A DNA stretch of 9,556 nucleotides from Porticoccaceae bacterium (GCA_023255165.1 JALRJD010000064.1:1-9556); one strand, 5' to 3'. Positions 1 to 6,256 are shown, counted from the first letter of the stretch. Translations and numbers: made by a program. The notes: a model not told the origin generated them from the letters alone.

Positions 1-1223
1 GGCAGCAATGTGCCCGCCAGTGCCGCCGCCATCAGGTTGATGGACATGGCAATGGCGATAACCAGAGCGATGGTCCAGTCATTGAACCAGAGCGAGACAA
101 CCGCGCCCATCACCACCGCCCAGAGCATGCCGTTCAGGGCGCCGACGGCAAATTCCTTGCTCAGCAGCCACTTCAGGTTGCTGCTTTCAATCTGTCCCAG
201 GGCCATGCCACGAATCACAACGGTCAGTGTCTGGCTGCCGGCGACGCCGCCCATGCTGGCGACGATGGGCATCAAGATGGCCAGTGCCACGACTTTTTCC
301 AGGGTTGCCTCAAACAGGCTGATCGCACTGGAGGCGAGGATGGCGGTGAGCAAGTTGAGTCCCAGCCACAAAGCCCGGCGGGGTGTGGTGCGGCCGATAG
401 AAGAAAAGGTGTCCTCGGTATCACTGAGGCCGGCCAGCGCCAACAGGCTGTGGTCGGCATCTTCAACAATCACGTCGACCACGTCATCAATGGTGATGCG
501 CCCAAGCAGGCGCTGTTTGTCGTCGATAACCGGCGCCGAGACCAGATCCTGGCGCTGGAACAGCTGGGCGACCTCGGAGTCGGTGAGATTGACATGAATG
601 GCCTCAACTTCTGTATTCATGACCTCGCGAACCGTGGTGCTGGGGCTCGATGTCAGCATCTTGCTGAGTGACAGAACGCCCAAAAAGGTGTCGTTGCGGC
701 TGACCACGAAGAGGTTGTCGGTGACATCCGGCAGCTCTTCAAAGCGGCGCAGGTAACGCAATACTACATCGATGCTGATATCCGGGCGCACTGTGATAAC
801 CTCGGTGTCCATTAGACCACCGGCGGTATCTTCATTGTAAGTAAGCACTGACTCTACACGCTGGCGATCCTGTACGGACATGGCCTGCAGAACCTCGGGA
901 ATAACCCGATCAGGCAGCTGCTGCAGGATGTCGACAATATCGTCCACATCCAGACCTTCGGTAATGGAGGCGACTTCCGCGCCATCCATCAGGGTGAGGA
1001 ATTCGAGCTGAATGTCGTCTGACAGCTCCTGTAATACCTCACCGTTGATATCGCTATCGACCAGCTCCCAGAGCAGATGACGCATTCGCGGGGGCGCGAT
1101 TTCCAGTTGGTGGGCAATGTCCGGGGGCGAGAGATTGTTGAGAATATGCCGCACCTGATTGAGGGTGCCGGAATCGATGGCAGAGCCGAGCCTGGTCAGC
1201 AGGTTGTTATCGTTGTTGTTCAT
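1..1223 (-). CDS. mgtE: MgtE magnesium channel/transporter (3' end cut off by the window)
   Basis: The first 407 codons of an MgtE-family Mg2+ transporter, a Mg2+-gated inner-membrane channel; the frame is open to base 1. I translated it by hand from the ATG at 1223. Residues 1-130 are the acidic cytosolic N domain (for example VDDIVDILQQLP at 93-104). Two CBS domains follow at about 135-200 (GGLMDTEVITV) and 201-260 (VREVMNTEVEAIHV), then the plug-helix region (about 261-282) and membrane helices from about 284. P319-IVASMGGVAGSQT carries the pore signature, with Val where many MgtE proteins have Asn (GGNAG). About four of the family's five membrane segments are in the window. GGGAG six bases before the ATG is a good ribosome binding site. 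It lies 117 bases downstream of ptsO in the same direction, and may be read from that operon or from its own promoter. The family assignment is secure. Confidence 0.95.
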   Translation of the reverse strand, partial: MNNNDNNLLTRLGSAIDSGTLNQVRHILNNLSPPDIAHQLEIAPPRMRHLLWELVDSDINGEVLQELSDDIQLEFLTLMDGAEVASITEGLDVDDIVDILQQLPDRVIPEVLQAMSVQDRQRVESVLTYNEDTAGGLMDTEVITVRPDISIDVVLRYLRRFEELPDVTDNLFVVSRNDTFLGVLSLSKMLTSSPSTTVREVMNTEVEAIHVNLTDSEVAQLFQRQDLVSAPVIDDKQRLLGRITIDDVVDVIVEDADHSLLALAGLSDTEDTFSSIGRTTPRRALWLGLNLLTAILASSAISLFEATLEKVVALAILMPIVASMGGVAGSQTLTVVIRGMALGQIESSNLKWLLSKEFAVGALNGMLWAVVMGAVVSLWFNDWTIALVIAIAMSINLMAAALAGTLL

Positions 1224-1240
1224 GCATCGCTCCCTTCTCT

Positions 1241-1260
1241 GCGCTGAGTCACTTCAGCGC
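1241..1260 (-). promoter_or_regulatory. Hairpin in the mgtE leader
   Basis: A perfect 7-bp inverted repeat (GCGCTGA, 6-base loop AGTGAC, TCAGCGC) in the mgtE 5' leader. On the transcript it ends a few bases before the purine-rich stretch AGAGAAGGGAG that holds the ribosome binding site. No T-run follows, so it is not an intrinsic terminator. It may influence ribosome access or protect the 5' end; that role is inference. Confidence 0.5.
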
Positions 1261-1264
1261 CAGT

Positions 1265-1270
1265 ATTCTA
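1265..1270 (-). promoter_or_regulatory. Candidate -10 box for mgtE
   Basis: TAGAAT on the minus strand matches the sigma-70 -10 consensus at five of six positions. It would start transcription near 1258, at the foot of the leader hairpin. At 17-bp spacing the -35 hexamer would be TACCGA, a poor match, so the promoter is either activator-dependent or a chance match. Confidence 0.3.
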
Positions 1271-1340
1271 ACCAGCTGGGCGAGAGATCGGTAGTTTTAA
1301 CTGGTGAAGGGGGGCAAACAGTTATCCAGCGGGCGCCGGA

Positions 1341-1610
1341 TTATTCGCCTTCGCCAAAATAGTCGGCGATCAATGTGCTGATGGCGCTGTGGGCTTCCTG
1401 CTCATCTTCGCCATCAAACTCGAAGATCAGACAGGTACCTTTGCTGGCGGCGAGCAACATCAGCGACATAACACTTTTGGCGTCGACCAACGGCTCCTGC
1501 TTGCCAGTGCGAATGGTGCAGCCAAAGCGACCGGCGGTGCTGGCCAGTTTGGTGGCGGCTCTGGCGTGGAGACCGAGCCTGTTGATGATATCCAGCTGGC
1601 AGCGAATCAT
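1341..1610 (-). CDS. ptsO: NPr, HPr-like phosphocarrier of the nitrogen PTS
   Basis: An 89-residue HPr-fold phosphocarrier. In the nitrogen PTS it takes phosphate from EI-Ntr (PtsP) and passes it to EIIA-Ntr (PtsN), acting in regulation rather than sugar uptake. The phosphorylated histidine is His15 in NRLGLHARAATKLA, and the second conserved segment is DAKSVMSLMLLAASKG (43-58), with Ser46 at the position of the HPr regulatory serine. Length and the acidic C-terminus (DYFGEGE) fit NPr. It is the last gene of the rpoN-hpf-ptsN-rapZ-ptsO block, 19 bases after rapZ. The likely ribosome binding site GGTGA (1618-1622) lies inside a short palindrome. The NPr rather than HPr call rests on the linkage to ptsN and rpoN. 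Confidence 0.95.
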   Translation of the reverse strand: MIRCQLDIINRLGLHARAATKLASTAGRFGCTIRTGKQEPLVDAKSVMSLMLLAASKGTCLIFEFDGEDEQEAHSAISTLIADYFGEGE

Positions 1611-1613
1611 TTG

Positions 1614-1624
1614 GCGGTCACCGC
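1614..1624 (-). promoter_or_regulatory. Palindrome overlapping the ptsO ribosome binding site
   Basis: GCGGTGACCGC is a 5-1-5 palindrome filling most of the 19-base rapZ-ptsO gap. The only Shine-Dalgarno-like bases, GGTGA, lie within it, seven bases before the ATG. A folded RNA (GCGG, loop TGA, CCGC) would hide them. Ribosomes finishing rapZ would open it, so coupling of ptsO to rapZ translation is plausible but unproven. Confidence 0.35.
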
Positions 1625-1629
1625 ACTAT

Positions 1630-2490
1630 TCACGATGACAGCTCCTTGTGTGATACATGCACAAAGGGATGCTCCGCGGCAAAGTGTTCATGCTGTCTGT
1701 TGGCCAGATAAACCGAGCGATGCTGGCCGCCGGTACAGCCGATCGAGACGGTCAGATAACTGCGGTTATTTTGCTGAAAGCGCGGAATCCAGCGGGTGAG
1801 AAAACCAATAATATCGGCCAGCATCGAGGCCACATCAACCTGGCTCTCGAGAAATTGAATCACTTCCGGGTCGTTACCAGTCTTGTTTTTAAGGTGGTCT
1901 TTCCAGTAGGGGTTGGGCAGGCAGCGCACATCAAAGACAAAGTCCGAGTCGGTTGGCACCCCCTTTTTAAAGCCAAAGGATTCAAACAGAATCGACATAT
2001 GTTGGGGCTTTTTCGGCACCACGGTATTTTTAATCAGATCGCGCAGTTGATGCAGCGACAGACGCGAGGTGTCAACGGTGCGGTCGGCGATCTCCAGCAT
2101 TGGACTGAGCATGGTCTTTTCCAGATCGATTGCTTCCTTGAGACCGATCTCTTGATTGCTCAGGGGGTGGCGGCGACGGGTTTCGCTGAAGCGGCGCAAC
2201 AGATCCGAACGATTGGCAAACATAAAAATAACGTTGACATCGACCTGGTCTGAATCAAGCCCAGCCAGCGTTGTCGCTATCTTGCTGAGATCACCGACCA
2301 GGTTTCGCGCGTCGATACCGACCGCAATATTGAGGTTTTGGTGGTTATCTTTGGCCGTGATTTGGTCGATCAAATTTTCCAGCAAGCTGGCCGGCAGGTT
2401 ATCAATACAGGTAAAGCCGACATCCTCAAGGATATTCAGTGCGGAGGTTTTTCCGGAGCCGGAGTGCCCGCTGATAACGACCAGGCGCAT
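1630..2490 (-). CDS. rapZ: RapZ-family nucleotide-binding protein (YvcJ/RapZ)
   Basis: A 286-residue cytosolic protein of the RapZ/YvcJ family, close to the 284 residues of E. coli RapZ. The N-terminal P-loop is GHSGSGKT (8-15), followed by the family stretch LEDVGFTCIDNLP. The middle has the typical SDLLRRFSETRRRHPLS. The C-terminal domain carries SIGCTGGQHRSVYLA (249-263); E. coli has Lys where this protein has Gln256. In E. coli RapZ the C-terminal domain binds GlcN6P and the sRNAs GlmY/GlmZ and controls glmS. Here the last residues (VHVSHKELSS) lack the basic tail used there for RNA binding, so the sRNA role should not be assumed. It starts two bases after the ptsN stop with no clear ribosome binding site, suggesting translational coupling. 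It could also help sense cell-wall precursors. Confidence 0.95.
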   Translation of the reverse strand: MRLVVISGHSGSGKTSALNILEDVGFTCIDNLPASLLENLIDQITAKDNHQNLNIAVGIDARNLVGDLSKIATTLAGLDSDQVDVNVIFMFANRSDLLRRFSETRRRHPLSNQEIGLKEAIDLEKTMLSPMLEIADRTVDTSRLSLHQLRDLIKNTVVPKKPQHMSILFESFGFKKGVPTDSDFVFDVRCLPNPYWKDHLKNKTGNDPEVIQFLESQVDVASMLADIIGFLTRWIPRFQQNNRSYLTVSIGCTGGQHRSVYLANRQHEHFAAEHPFVHVSHKELSS

Positions 2491-2492
2491 GG

Positions 2493-2960
2493 TTAGGCTG
2501 CGCGCTCGAGTTTCAGTGCGGTGTTGTACAGCTCTTCACTGCTGTTGCACTGGCGCAGGGATGCGCGTGATTCGTCATCCTGCATAATCGAGGCAACCCG
2601 CGACAGCGTGGCGAGGTGTTCCTCGTTCTGCTCTTCCGGAACAATCAGAGCAAAGATCAGATCCACGGGTTTGTCGTCCAGTGAGTCAAAGTCCACCGGC
2701 TCTTCGAGCTTTACCAGACAGCCGTGGATGCGGTTAAACCCGGCGACACGGCAGTGGGGAATGGCCACGCCCTCGCCAATGCCGGTACTGCCGAGGCGCT
2801 CGCGGGCGACCAGATTGTGGAACAGATTGTCGGCCTGTTCGCCGTCACCGCCAAGCTGGCTGGTGATAAAAGCTGACAGATTTTCCAGAACCCGTTTTTT
2901 ACTGCCGCCGGGAATATCGCACTGAGTCATCTGTTGAGTGAGTATGTCGGTGATTTTCAT
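2493..2960 (-). CDS. ptsN: EIIA-Ntr, nitrogen PTS regulatory protein
   Basis: A 155-residue EIIA of the fructose/nitrogen PTS type, the terminal phosphate acceptor of the PtsP-NPr-PtsN relay. It has no transport partner and regulates other proteins by direct contact; in E. coli these include K+ transport and sensor proteins. The phosphorylated histidine is His69 in GSTGIGEGVAIPHCRV, equivalent to E. coli His73. The later family segment VDLIFALIVPEEQNEEHLATLSRVASIM is intact. It follows hpf by nine bases and precedes rapZ by two. The ribosome binding site is weak: TAAGAT, overlapping the hpf stop codon, is the only candidate. Confidence 0.97.
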   Translation of the reverse strand: MKITDILTQQMTQCDIPGGSKKRVLENLSAFITSQLGGDGEQADNLFHNLVARERLGSTGIGEGVAIPHCRVAGFNRIHGCLVKLEEPVDFDSLDDKPVDLIFALIVPEEQNEEHLATLSRVASIMQDDESRASLRQCNSSEELYNTALKLERAA

Positions 2961-2969
2961 TGACGGATC

Positions 2970-3257
2970 TTAACGGCCTCGGTGTTTCTCTTTGTATTTA
3001 ATCAGTTGTCGATCGAGCTTGTCGGTGAGAGCGTCAATCGCCGCGTACATATCTTCATGCTGCGAGTTGGCAAACAGCTCTCCGCCGCTGACATGAATAG
3101 TCGCTTCTGCATTGTGGGTTAGTTTGTCTACGGTGAGAATGACGGAAGTGCTGGTGATCTGCTCAAAGTGTCGCTCGAGTTTGCTGAATTTTTGGGTGAT
3201 GTACTCTCGAATCGCCGTGGTAATTTCAAGGTGGTGACCGCTGATGGTTAATTGCAT
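2970..3257 (-). CDS. hpf: Short-form ribosome hibernation promoting factor
   Basis: A 95-residue protein of the HPF/YfiA family, the same length as E. coli HPF. It opens with MQLTISGHHLEITTAIREYI and has KLERHFEQI, a central beta region (SVILTVDKLTHNAEATIHVSG) and DMYAAIDALTDKLDRQLIKYKEKHRG at the C-terminus. Short HPF binds the 30S subunit near the decoding site and favours 100S dimers in stationary phase. The C-terminal domain of long HPF is absent, so a separate RMF-like partner may exist elsewhere. It lies 25 bases after rpoN with the strongest ribosome binding site of this block (AGGAG, six bases before ATG), so high expression relative to its neighbours is likely. Confidence 0.96.
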   Translation of the reverse strand: MQLTISGHHLEITTAIREYITQKFSKLERHFEQITSTSVILTVDKLTHNAEATIHVSGGELFANSQHEDMYAAIDALTDKLDRQLIKYKEKHRGR

Positions 3258-3263
3258 TCAGTA

Positions 3264-3268
3264 CTCCT
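3264..3268 (-). promoter_or_regulatory. Strong ribosome binding site of hpf
   Basis: AGGAG six bases before the hpf ATG on the minus strand. It contrasts with the weak or missing sites of rpoN, ptsN and rapZ in the same unit, and fixes the hpf start. Confidence 0.75.
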
Positions 3269-3282
3269 GTCTACTTGGGTGG

Positions 3283-4755
3283 TTAAAATCGTTTGCGTTG
3301 GCTTGAGGATGGGATGCCCAGGCTCTCCCGGTATTTGGCCACTGTTCGGCGTGCGACTTGAATGCCCTGCTGCTCGAGCAGAGAGGTTAGCTTACTGTCA
3401 CTAAGTGGTTTTGCCGGTTGTTCTGCATTGATCATCTCTTTCAGGATAGCGCAAACCGCAGTTGATGAACACTCCCCACCGCCGGCTGTTCCCACATGGC
3501 TGGAAAAGAAATATTTCAGTTCAAAAATACCCTGTGGCGTGGCCAGATATTTGCTGGTCGTGACACGCGAGATGGTCGATTCGTGAAGCTCAAGCTTGCT
3601 GGCGATATCCGACAATACCATGGGTTTCATAGCCACCGGGCCGTGATCGAGAAACCCTTGCTGCAGCTCGACAATGGTGATGGCGACGCGCATCAGGGTT
3701 TCGTTGCGGCTTTCTATGCTGCGCAAAAACCACCGTGCCTCGGCGAGATTGTCTTTTAAAAACTGGTTTTCGTCGCTGTTGTCCGAGCGTTTGATCAACG
3801 CCGAATAGGAATCGTTGATACGCAGTCGCGGCATATTGCTGTCGTTGAGTTTGACCCGCCAGCGACCATTGCTTTTCTCGACATAAGCGTCTGGCACTAT
3901 ATATTCAACGTCATTGCTACTCAGCGCTTCACCGGGCCGCGGGTTTAGGCTGCGGATCAACAGCAGCGCGCCCTGAAGTTGGTCGGCGCTGAGCCCGGCT
4001 TTTTTGGCCAGACGCACACTGTCAACCGTTGCAATATCCTGTAAGTAGTCGCTGACCAGATGTTTTGCTGAGACCAGATACTCGGTCTCTGGAGCCAGCT
4101 GGTTGAGCTGAATCATCAGGCACTCGCTGATACTGCGGGCAAATACGCCTGGTGGATCGAACTGTTGCAGACGATGTAACACCGCCAGCAGCTCATCTTC
4201 ATGGAGTTCGTCTTCAACGTCGTCGTATTGAATGTGGGCGGTGATATCGGCCAGCTCGGCAGAGATAAAACCGGCGCTGTCGATAGAGTCGATAAACGCG
4301 GAGGCAATCTCGCGATCGCGATCGGAAAACGGGGTCAGGTTAAGTTGCCACTCGAGATGGCCCTGAAAGGATTCGGTAACCTGATAAACCTGCTCAAGAT
4401 TAACTTCGCCGCCACTGCCGCTGGTTGCGCTCGCCGGACTGTAGACATCATCCCAGTTGGCGTCGACCGGCAGATCCTTGGGAATCTCGTCGCTCCATTC
4501 GTACTCGGGCGCCTGCTCGCTGTTGCGTTCCGCTTCTTCGACCTGATTGGTTTCACTGGTCTTCTGGTTTGTTTCGGCCTGACTGGCCGGCTCGCTGCCG
4601 TCGTCGTCAAGTTCAAGCAGCGGATTGCTGTAGAGCTGTTCAATCATTTCCTGACGCAGATCCAGAGTCGACAGCTGCAAAAGACGGATGGCCTGCTGCA
4701 ACTGCGGTGTCATGGTCAGTTGCTGACTGATCTTGAGCTGAAGGCCTTGGCGCAT
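3283..4755 (-). CDS. rpoN: RNA polymerase sigma-54 factor
   Basis: A complete 490-residue sigma-54. Region I (about 1-50) is the Gln/Leu-rich activator-response segment (LTMTPQLQQAIRLLQLS at 13-29). Region II (about 50-120) is acidic and of low complexity. The core-binding domain follows (about 125-310; FDPPGVFARSISECL at 199-213). Next come the helix-turn-helix segment (LSDIASKLELHESTISRVTTSKYL, 381-404), the conserved SSHVGTAGGGECSSTAV, and the RpoN box ARRTVAKYRE (468-477), which reads the -24 element. It directs transcription of nitrogen, motility and similar regulons through enhancer-binding ATPases. It heads the rpoN-hpf-ptsN-rapZ-ptsO block. The start is set by alignment with the family N-terminus; the leader has no clear ribosome binding site. 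A sigma-54-type promoter element lies just upstream. Confidence 0.98.
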   Translation of the reverse strand: MRQGLQLKISQQLTMTPQLQQAIRLLQLSTLDLRQEMIEQLYSNPLLELDDDGSEPASQAETNQKTSETNQVEEAERNSEQAPEYEWSDEIPKDLPVDANWDDVYSPASATSGSGGEVNLEQVYQVTESFQGHLEWQLNLTPFSDRDREIASAFIDSIDSAGFISAELADITAHIQYDDVEDELHEDELLAVLHRLQQFDPPGVFARSISECLMIQLNQLAPETEYLVSAKHLVSDYLQDIATVDSVRLAKKAGLSADQLQGALLLIRSLNPRPGEALSSNDVEYIVPDAYVEKSNGRWRVKLNDSNMPRLRINDSYSALIKRSDNSDENQFLKDNLAEARWFLRSIESRNETLMRVAITIVELQQGFLDHGPVAMKPMVLSDIASKLELHESTISRVTTSKYLATPQGIFELKYFFSSHVGTAGGGECSSTAVCAILKEMINAEQPAKPLSDSKLTSLLEQQGIQVARRTVAKYRESLGIPSSSQRKRF

Positions 4756-4784
4756 AGAGGAACGTTGTTATTCGATAAGCGGAC

Positions 4785-4801
4785 TGCAAGTTTAGTGCCA
4801 A
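4785..4801 (-). promoter_or_regulatory. Sigma-54-type (-24/-12) promoter element upstream of rpoN
   Basis: TTGGCACTAAACTTGCA matches the sigma-54 consensus TGGCAC-N5-TTGC at every fixed base, with the invariant GG and GC exactly 10 bp apart. It is oriented toward rpoN and would start transcription near 4774, leaving a leader of about 19 bases. It could be an activator-dependent promoter or a site where sigma-54 holoenzyme represses the gene by occupying it. Activator sites would be expected 80-150 bp upstream, inside the 3' part of lptB; I did not identify any. Confidence 0.65.
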
Positions 4802-4818
4802 TTTGATGTTGCTGGCAA
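4789..4818 (-). promoter_or_regulatory. Sigma-70-like promoter overlapping the sigma-54 element
   Basis: A -35-like TTGCCA (4813-4818, five of six consensus matches) and a -10-like TAAACT (4789-4794, four of six) with an 18-bp spacer, reading toward rpoN. The -10 box lies inside the sigma-54 element, so the two holoenzymes could not bind together. This would supply basal rpoN transcription independent of lptB. Confidence 0.4.
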
Positions 4819-4828
4819 TCGACGATTG
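4816..4828. promoter_or_regulatory. Perfect 13-bp palindrome, candidate operator
   Basis: CAATCGACGATTG is a 6-1-6 perfect inverted repeat in the lptB-rpoN spacer. It overlaps the proposed -35 box and is centred about 48 bases upstream of the predicted sigma-54 start. Position and symmetry suit a dimeric regulator. There is no following T-run, and the one-base centre cannot form a good RNA loop, so DNA binding is likelier than termination. Confidence 0.4.
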
Positions 4829-4883
4829 ATTGGCGCGGCGGATTTTTGCCGGAGCCAGAGCGTTTTAATCTGCTATTACAGCG

Positions 4884-5609
4884 TTAAAGAGTAAAGTTTT
4901 CGCCGAGGTAGGTCTTTCGCACCTTGGCATCATTGAGAATGTCGCTGGTAGTTCCCTCGGCGATCACATGGCCCTCGCCGATAATGTAGGCGTGCTCACA
5001 GATATCCAGCGTTTCGCGAACATTGTGGTCGGTGATCAGCACGCCAATACCACTGTCGCGCAAATGGCGAATAATCATTTTGATGTCGGTTACCGAAATC
5101 GGATCGACCCCGGCAAAGGGTTCGTCGAGCAGAATAAACTGCGGGTTTGCGGCCAGAGCGCGGGCGATTTCAACCCGGCGGCGCTCACCACCGGAGAGAC
5201 TCATGCCCTGATTTTTGGCCAGGTGCGAAATATGAAACTCGCGCATCAGCTCCGCGGCGCGCTGGTTGCGCTGTTCACGGTTGAGCTCTTTGCGGGTTTC
5301 AAGAATAGCGAGAATATTGTCTTCGACGCTGAGCTTGCGAAACACTGAAGGTTCCTGGGGCAGGTAGCCGAGGCCACGGCGGGCGCGGCCATGCATTGGC
5401 AGGGCAGTGATATCGTCGCCGTCGATGGTGATCGAGCCGCCGTCCTGGGCGATCAGGCCGATAATCATATAAAAGCAGGTGGTTTTGCCCGCGCCATTAG
5501 GGCCGAGCAGGCCGACAATTTCGCCTTGCCTGACCGACATCGAGACATCTTTGACCACTGGCCGTTTGCCATAGGCCTTGGCCAGATTGTGCGCTTTTAA
5601 AGTAGCCAT
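4884..5609 (-). CDS. lptB: LPS export ABC transporter ATPase LptB
   Basis: The 241-residue cytosolic ATPase of the LptB2FG complex, which extracts LPS from the inner membrane and pushes it along the LptC-LptA bridge. All ABC elements are intact: Walker A GPNGAGKTT (36-44), Q-loop Gln85 in GYLPQEPSVFRKL, signature LSGGERRR (138-145), Walker B FILLDE (158-163) followed by PFAGVDP, and switch His195 in TDHNVRET. The family C-terminus YLGENFTL is present. Length equals E. coli LptB. The ATG shares its A with the TGA of lptA (TGATG), so translation is probably coupled. LptF and LptG are not in the window, as expected. Confidence 0.98.
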   Translation of the reverse strand: MATLKAHNLAKAYGKRPVVKDVSMSVRQGEIVGLLGPNGAGKTTCFYMIIGLIAQDGGSITIDGDDITALPMHGRARRGLGYLPQEPSVFRKLSVEDNILAILETRKELNREQRNQRAAELMREFHISHLAKNQGMSLSGGERRRVEIARALAANPQFILLDEPFAGVDPISVTDIKMIIRHLRDSGIGVLITDHNVRETLDICEHAYIIGEGHVIAEGTTSDILNDAKVRKTYLGENFTL

Positions 5610-6256
5610 CAGGGCGTGGTTTCCTCGCTTTGATTTTTAATCGCGTCACTTTCGGTTTCGCGCTCACCCTCGCTTTCACTCTCACTCTGAAGCGCGGAGG
5701 GTGGTATCACCAGCTGGATGCGTTTCTGGTCTCCCAGATTATCGCCTTTGGCCTTCCAGGTCTGTTTGCCGATGTCGTAGTCAATCGAGTCGCCCTTGAT
5801 GATGGTGCCATCGCGGGAGAGCACTGCATTGTGCTTCAGGGCAATGCTGTTATCGGCCGGCCGGTAGTCAATATGGTCGGCGCGGGCAATCATCATCGGA
5901 CCGTTGATCGAAGGCTTTTCCCGATAGCTGGCCGGCTTGCCGTCGCACTCTATGTGGCTGATCTTGTTGTTTTTCATATGCAGAATAATCTGATCCGCCT
6001 CAATCATTACGCTGCCCTGACTGATTACAACGTTGCCGCGATAGACAGTGCTGCCGGTTTTGTCATTGCGTTCGGCGTAATCGGACTCGATGGAGATTGA
6101 CTGTTGGCGATCATCCGGAAGTGCCTGCGCCAAACTGGCTGACAGCATGCCGAGCAGTAACAACGCGGCGAGCAGCACTGTTGGTGATGAAGGGCTTTTT
6201 TCGGAAGCCACTTTATCAAGGGCCACTTTATCAACGGCTAAGTTAGCGGGGTTCAT
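5609..6256 (-). CDS. lptA: Periplasmic LPS bridge protein LptA with extended ends
   Basis: A 215-residue LptA/OstA-family protein; E. coli LptA has 185 residues. It forms the periplasmic beta-jellyroll filament that carries LPS from LptC to LptD. A hydrophobic segment (about 26-42) and SLAQA-LPDD suggest signal peptidase cleavage after Ala45. The jellyroll follows: SIESDYAERNDKTGSTVYRGNV, GSVMIEADQIILH, ARADHIDY, VLSRDGTIIKGDSIDYD. Two oddities stand out: a hydrophilic n-region of about 25 residues containing a VDKVA/LDKVA repeat, and a Ser/Glu-rich tail of about 27 residues (from about 189). The ATG is supported by AGG seven bases upstream, and it overlaps the lptC end by 14 nt. A later GTG start at codon 11 or 16 would shorten the n-region but has no clear ribosome binding site. 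Confidence 0.94.
   Translation of the reverse strand: MNPANLAVDKVALDKVASEKSPSSPTVLLAALLLLGMLSASLAQALPDDRQQSISIESDYAERNDKTGSTVYRGNVVISQGSVMIEADQIILHMKNNKISHIECDGKPASYREKPSINGPMMIARADHIDYRPADNSIALKHNAVLSRDGTIIKGDSIDYDIGKQTWKAKGDNLGDQKRIQLVIPPSALQSESESEGERETESDAIKNQSEETTP
6207..6234 (-). repeat. Tandem 15-base repeat in the lptA 5' end
   Basis: Two copies of a 13-base identical unit (TTGATAAAGTGGC on the coding strand) at 6207-6219 and 6222-6234, with a period of 15 bases. They encode the VDKVA and LDKVA pentapeptides in the extended n-region of the LptA signal peptide. The period keeps the reading frame, as expected after slippage or a small duplication. Confidence 0.8.

Noticed and set aside
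10..597. A 195-codon open frame on the plus strand
   Set aside because: It lies antisense to mgtE, whose minus-strand translation has the full family signature. The plus frame gives a low-complexity Ser/Arg/Met-rich product typical of a shadow of a GC-rich gene.
1325..1340. Short stem after the ptsO stop as a terminator
   Set aside because: CCGGC/GCTGG pairs with one G-T and is followed by ATAACTG, not a T-run; too weak to call.
1657..2253. A 198-codon plus-strand open frame
   Set aside because: It is antisense to rapZ, which is intact and matches its family over the full length; no independent evidence supports the plus frame.
4201..4806. A 201-codon plus-strand open frame spanning the rpoN start
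   Set aside because: It is antisense to rpoN, lacks any recognisable domain, and mirrors the rpoN codons.
4830..4883. Possible terminator after lptB
   Set aside because: The short GC-rich segments near GGCTCCGGC do not make a good stem followed by a T-run on the minus strand. Readthrough from lptB into rpoN looks possible.
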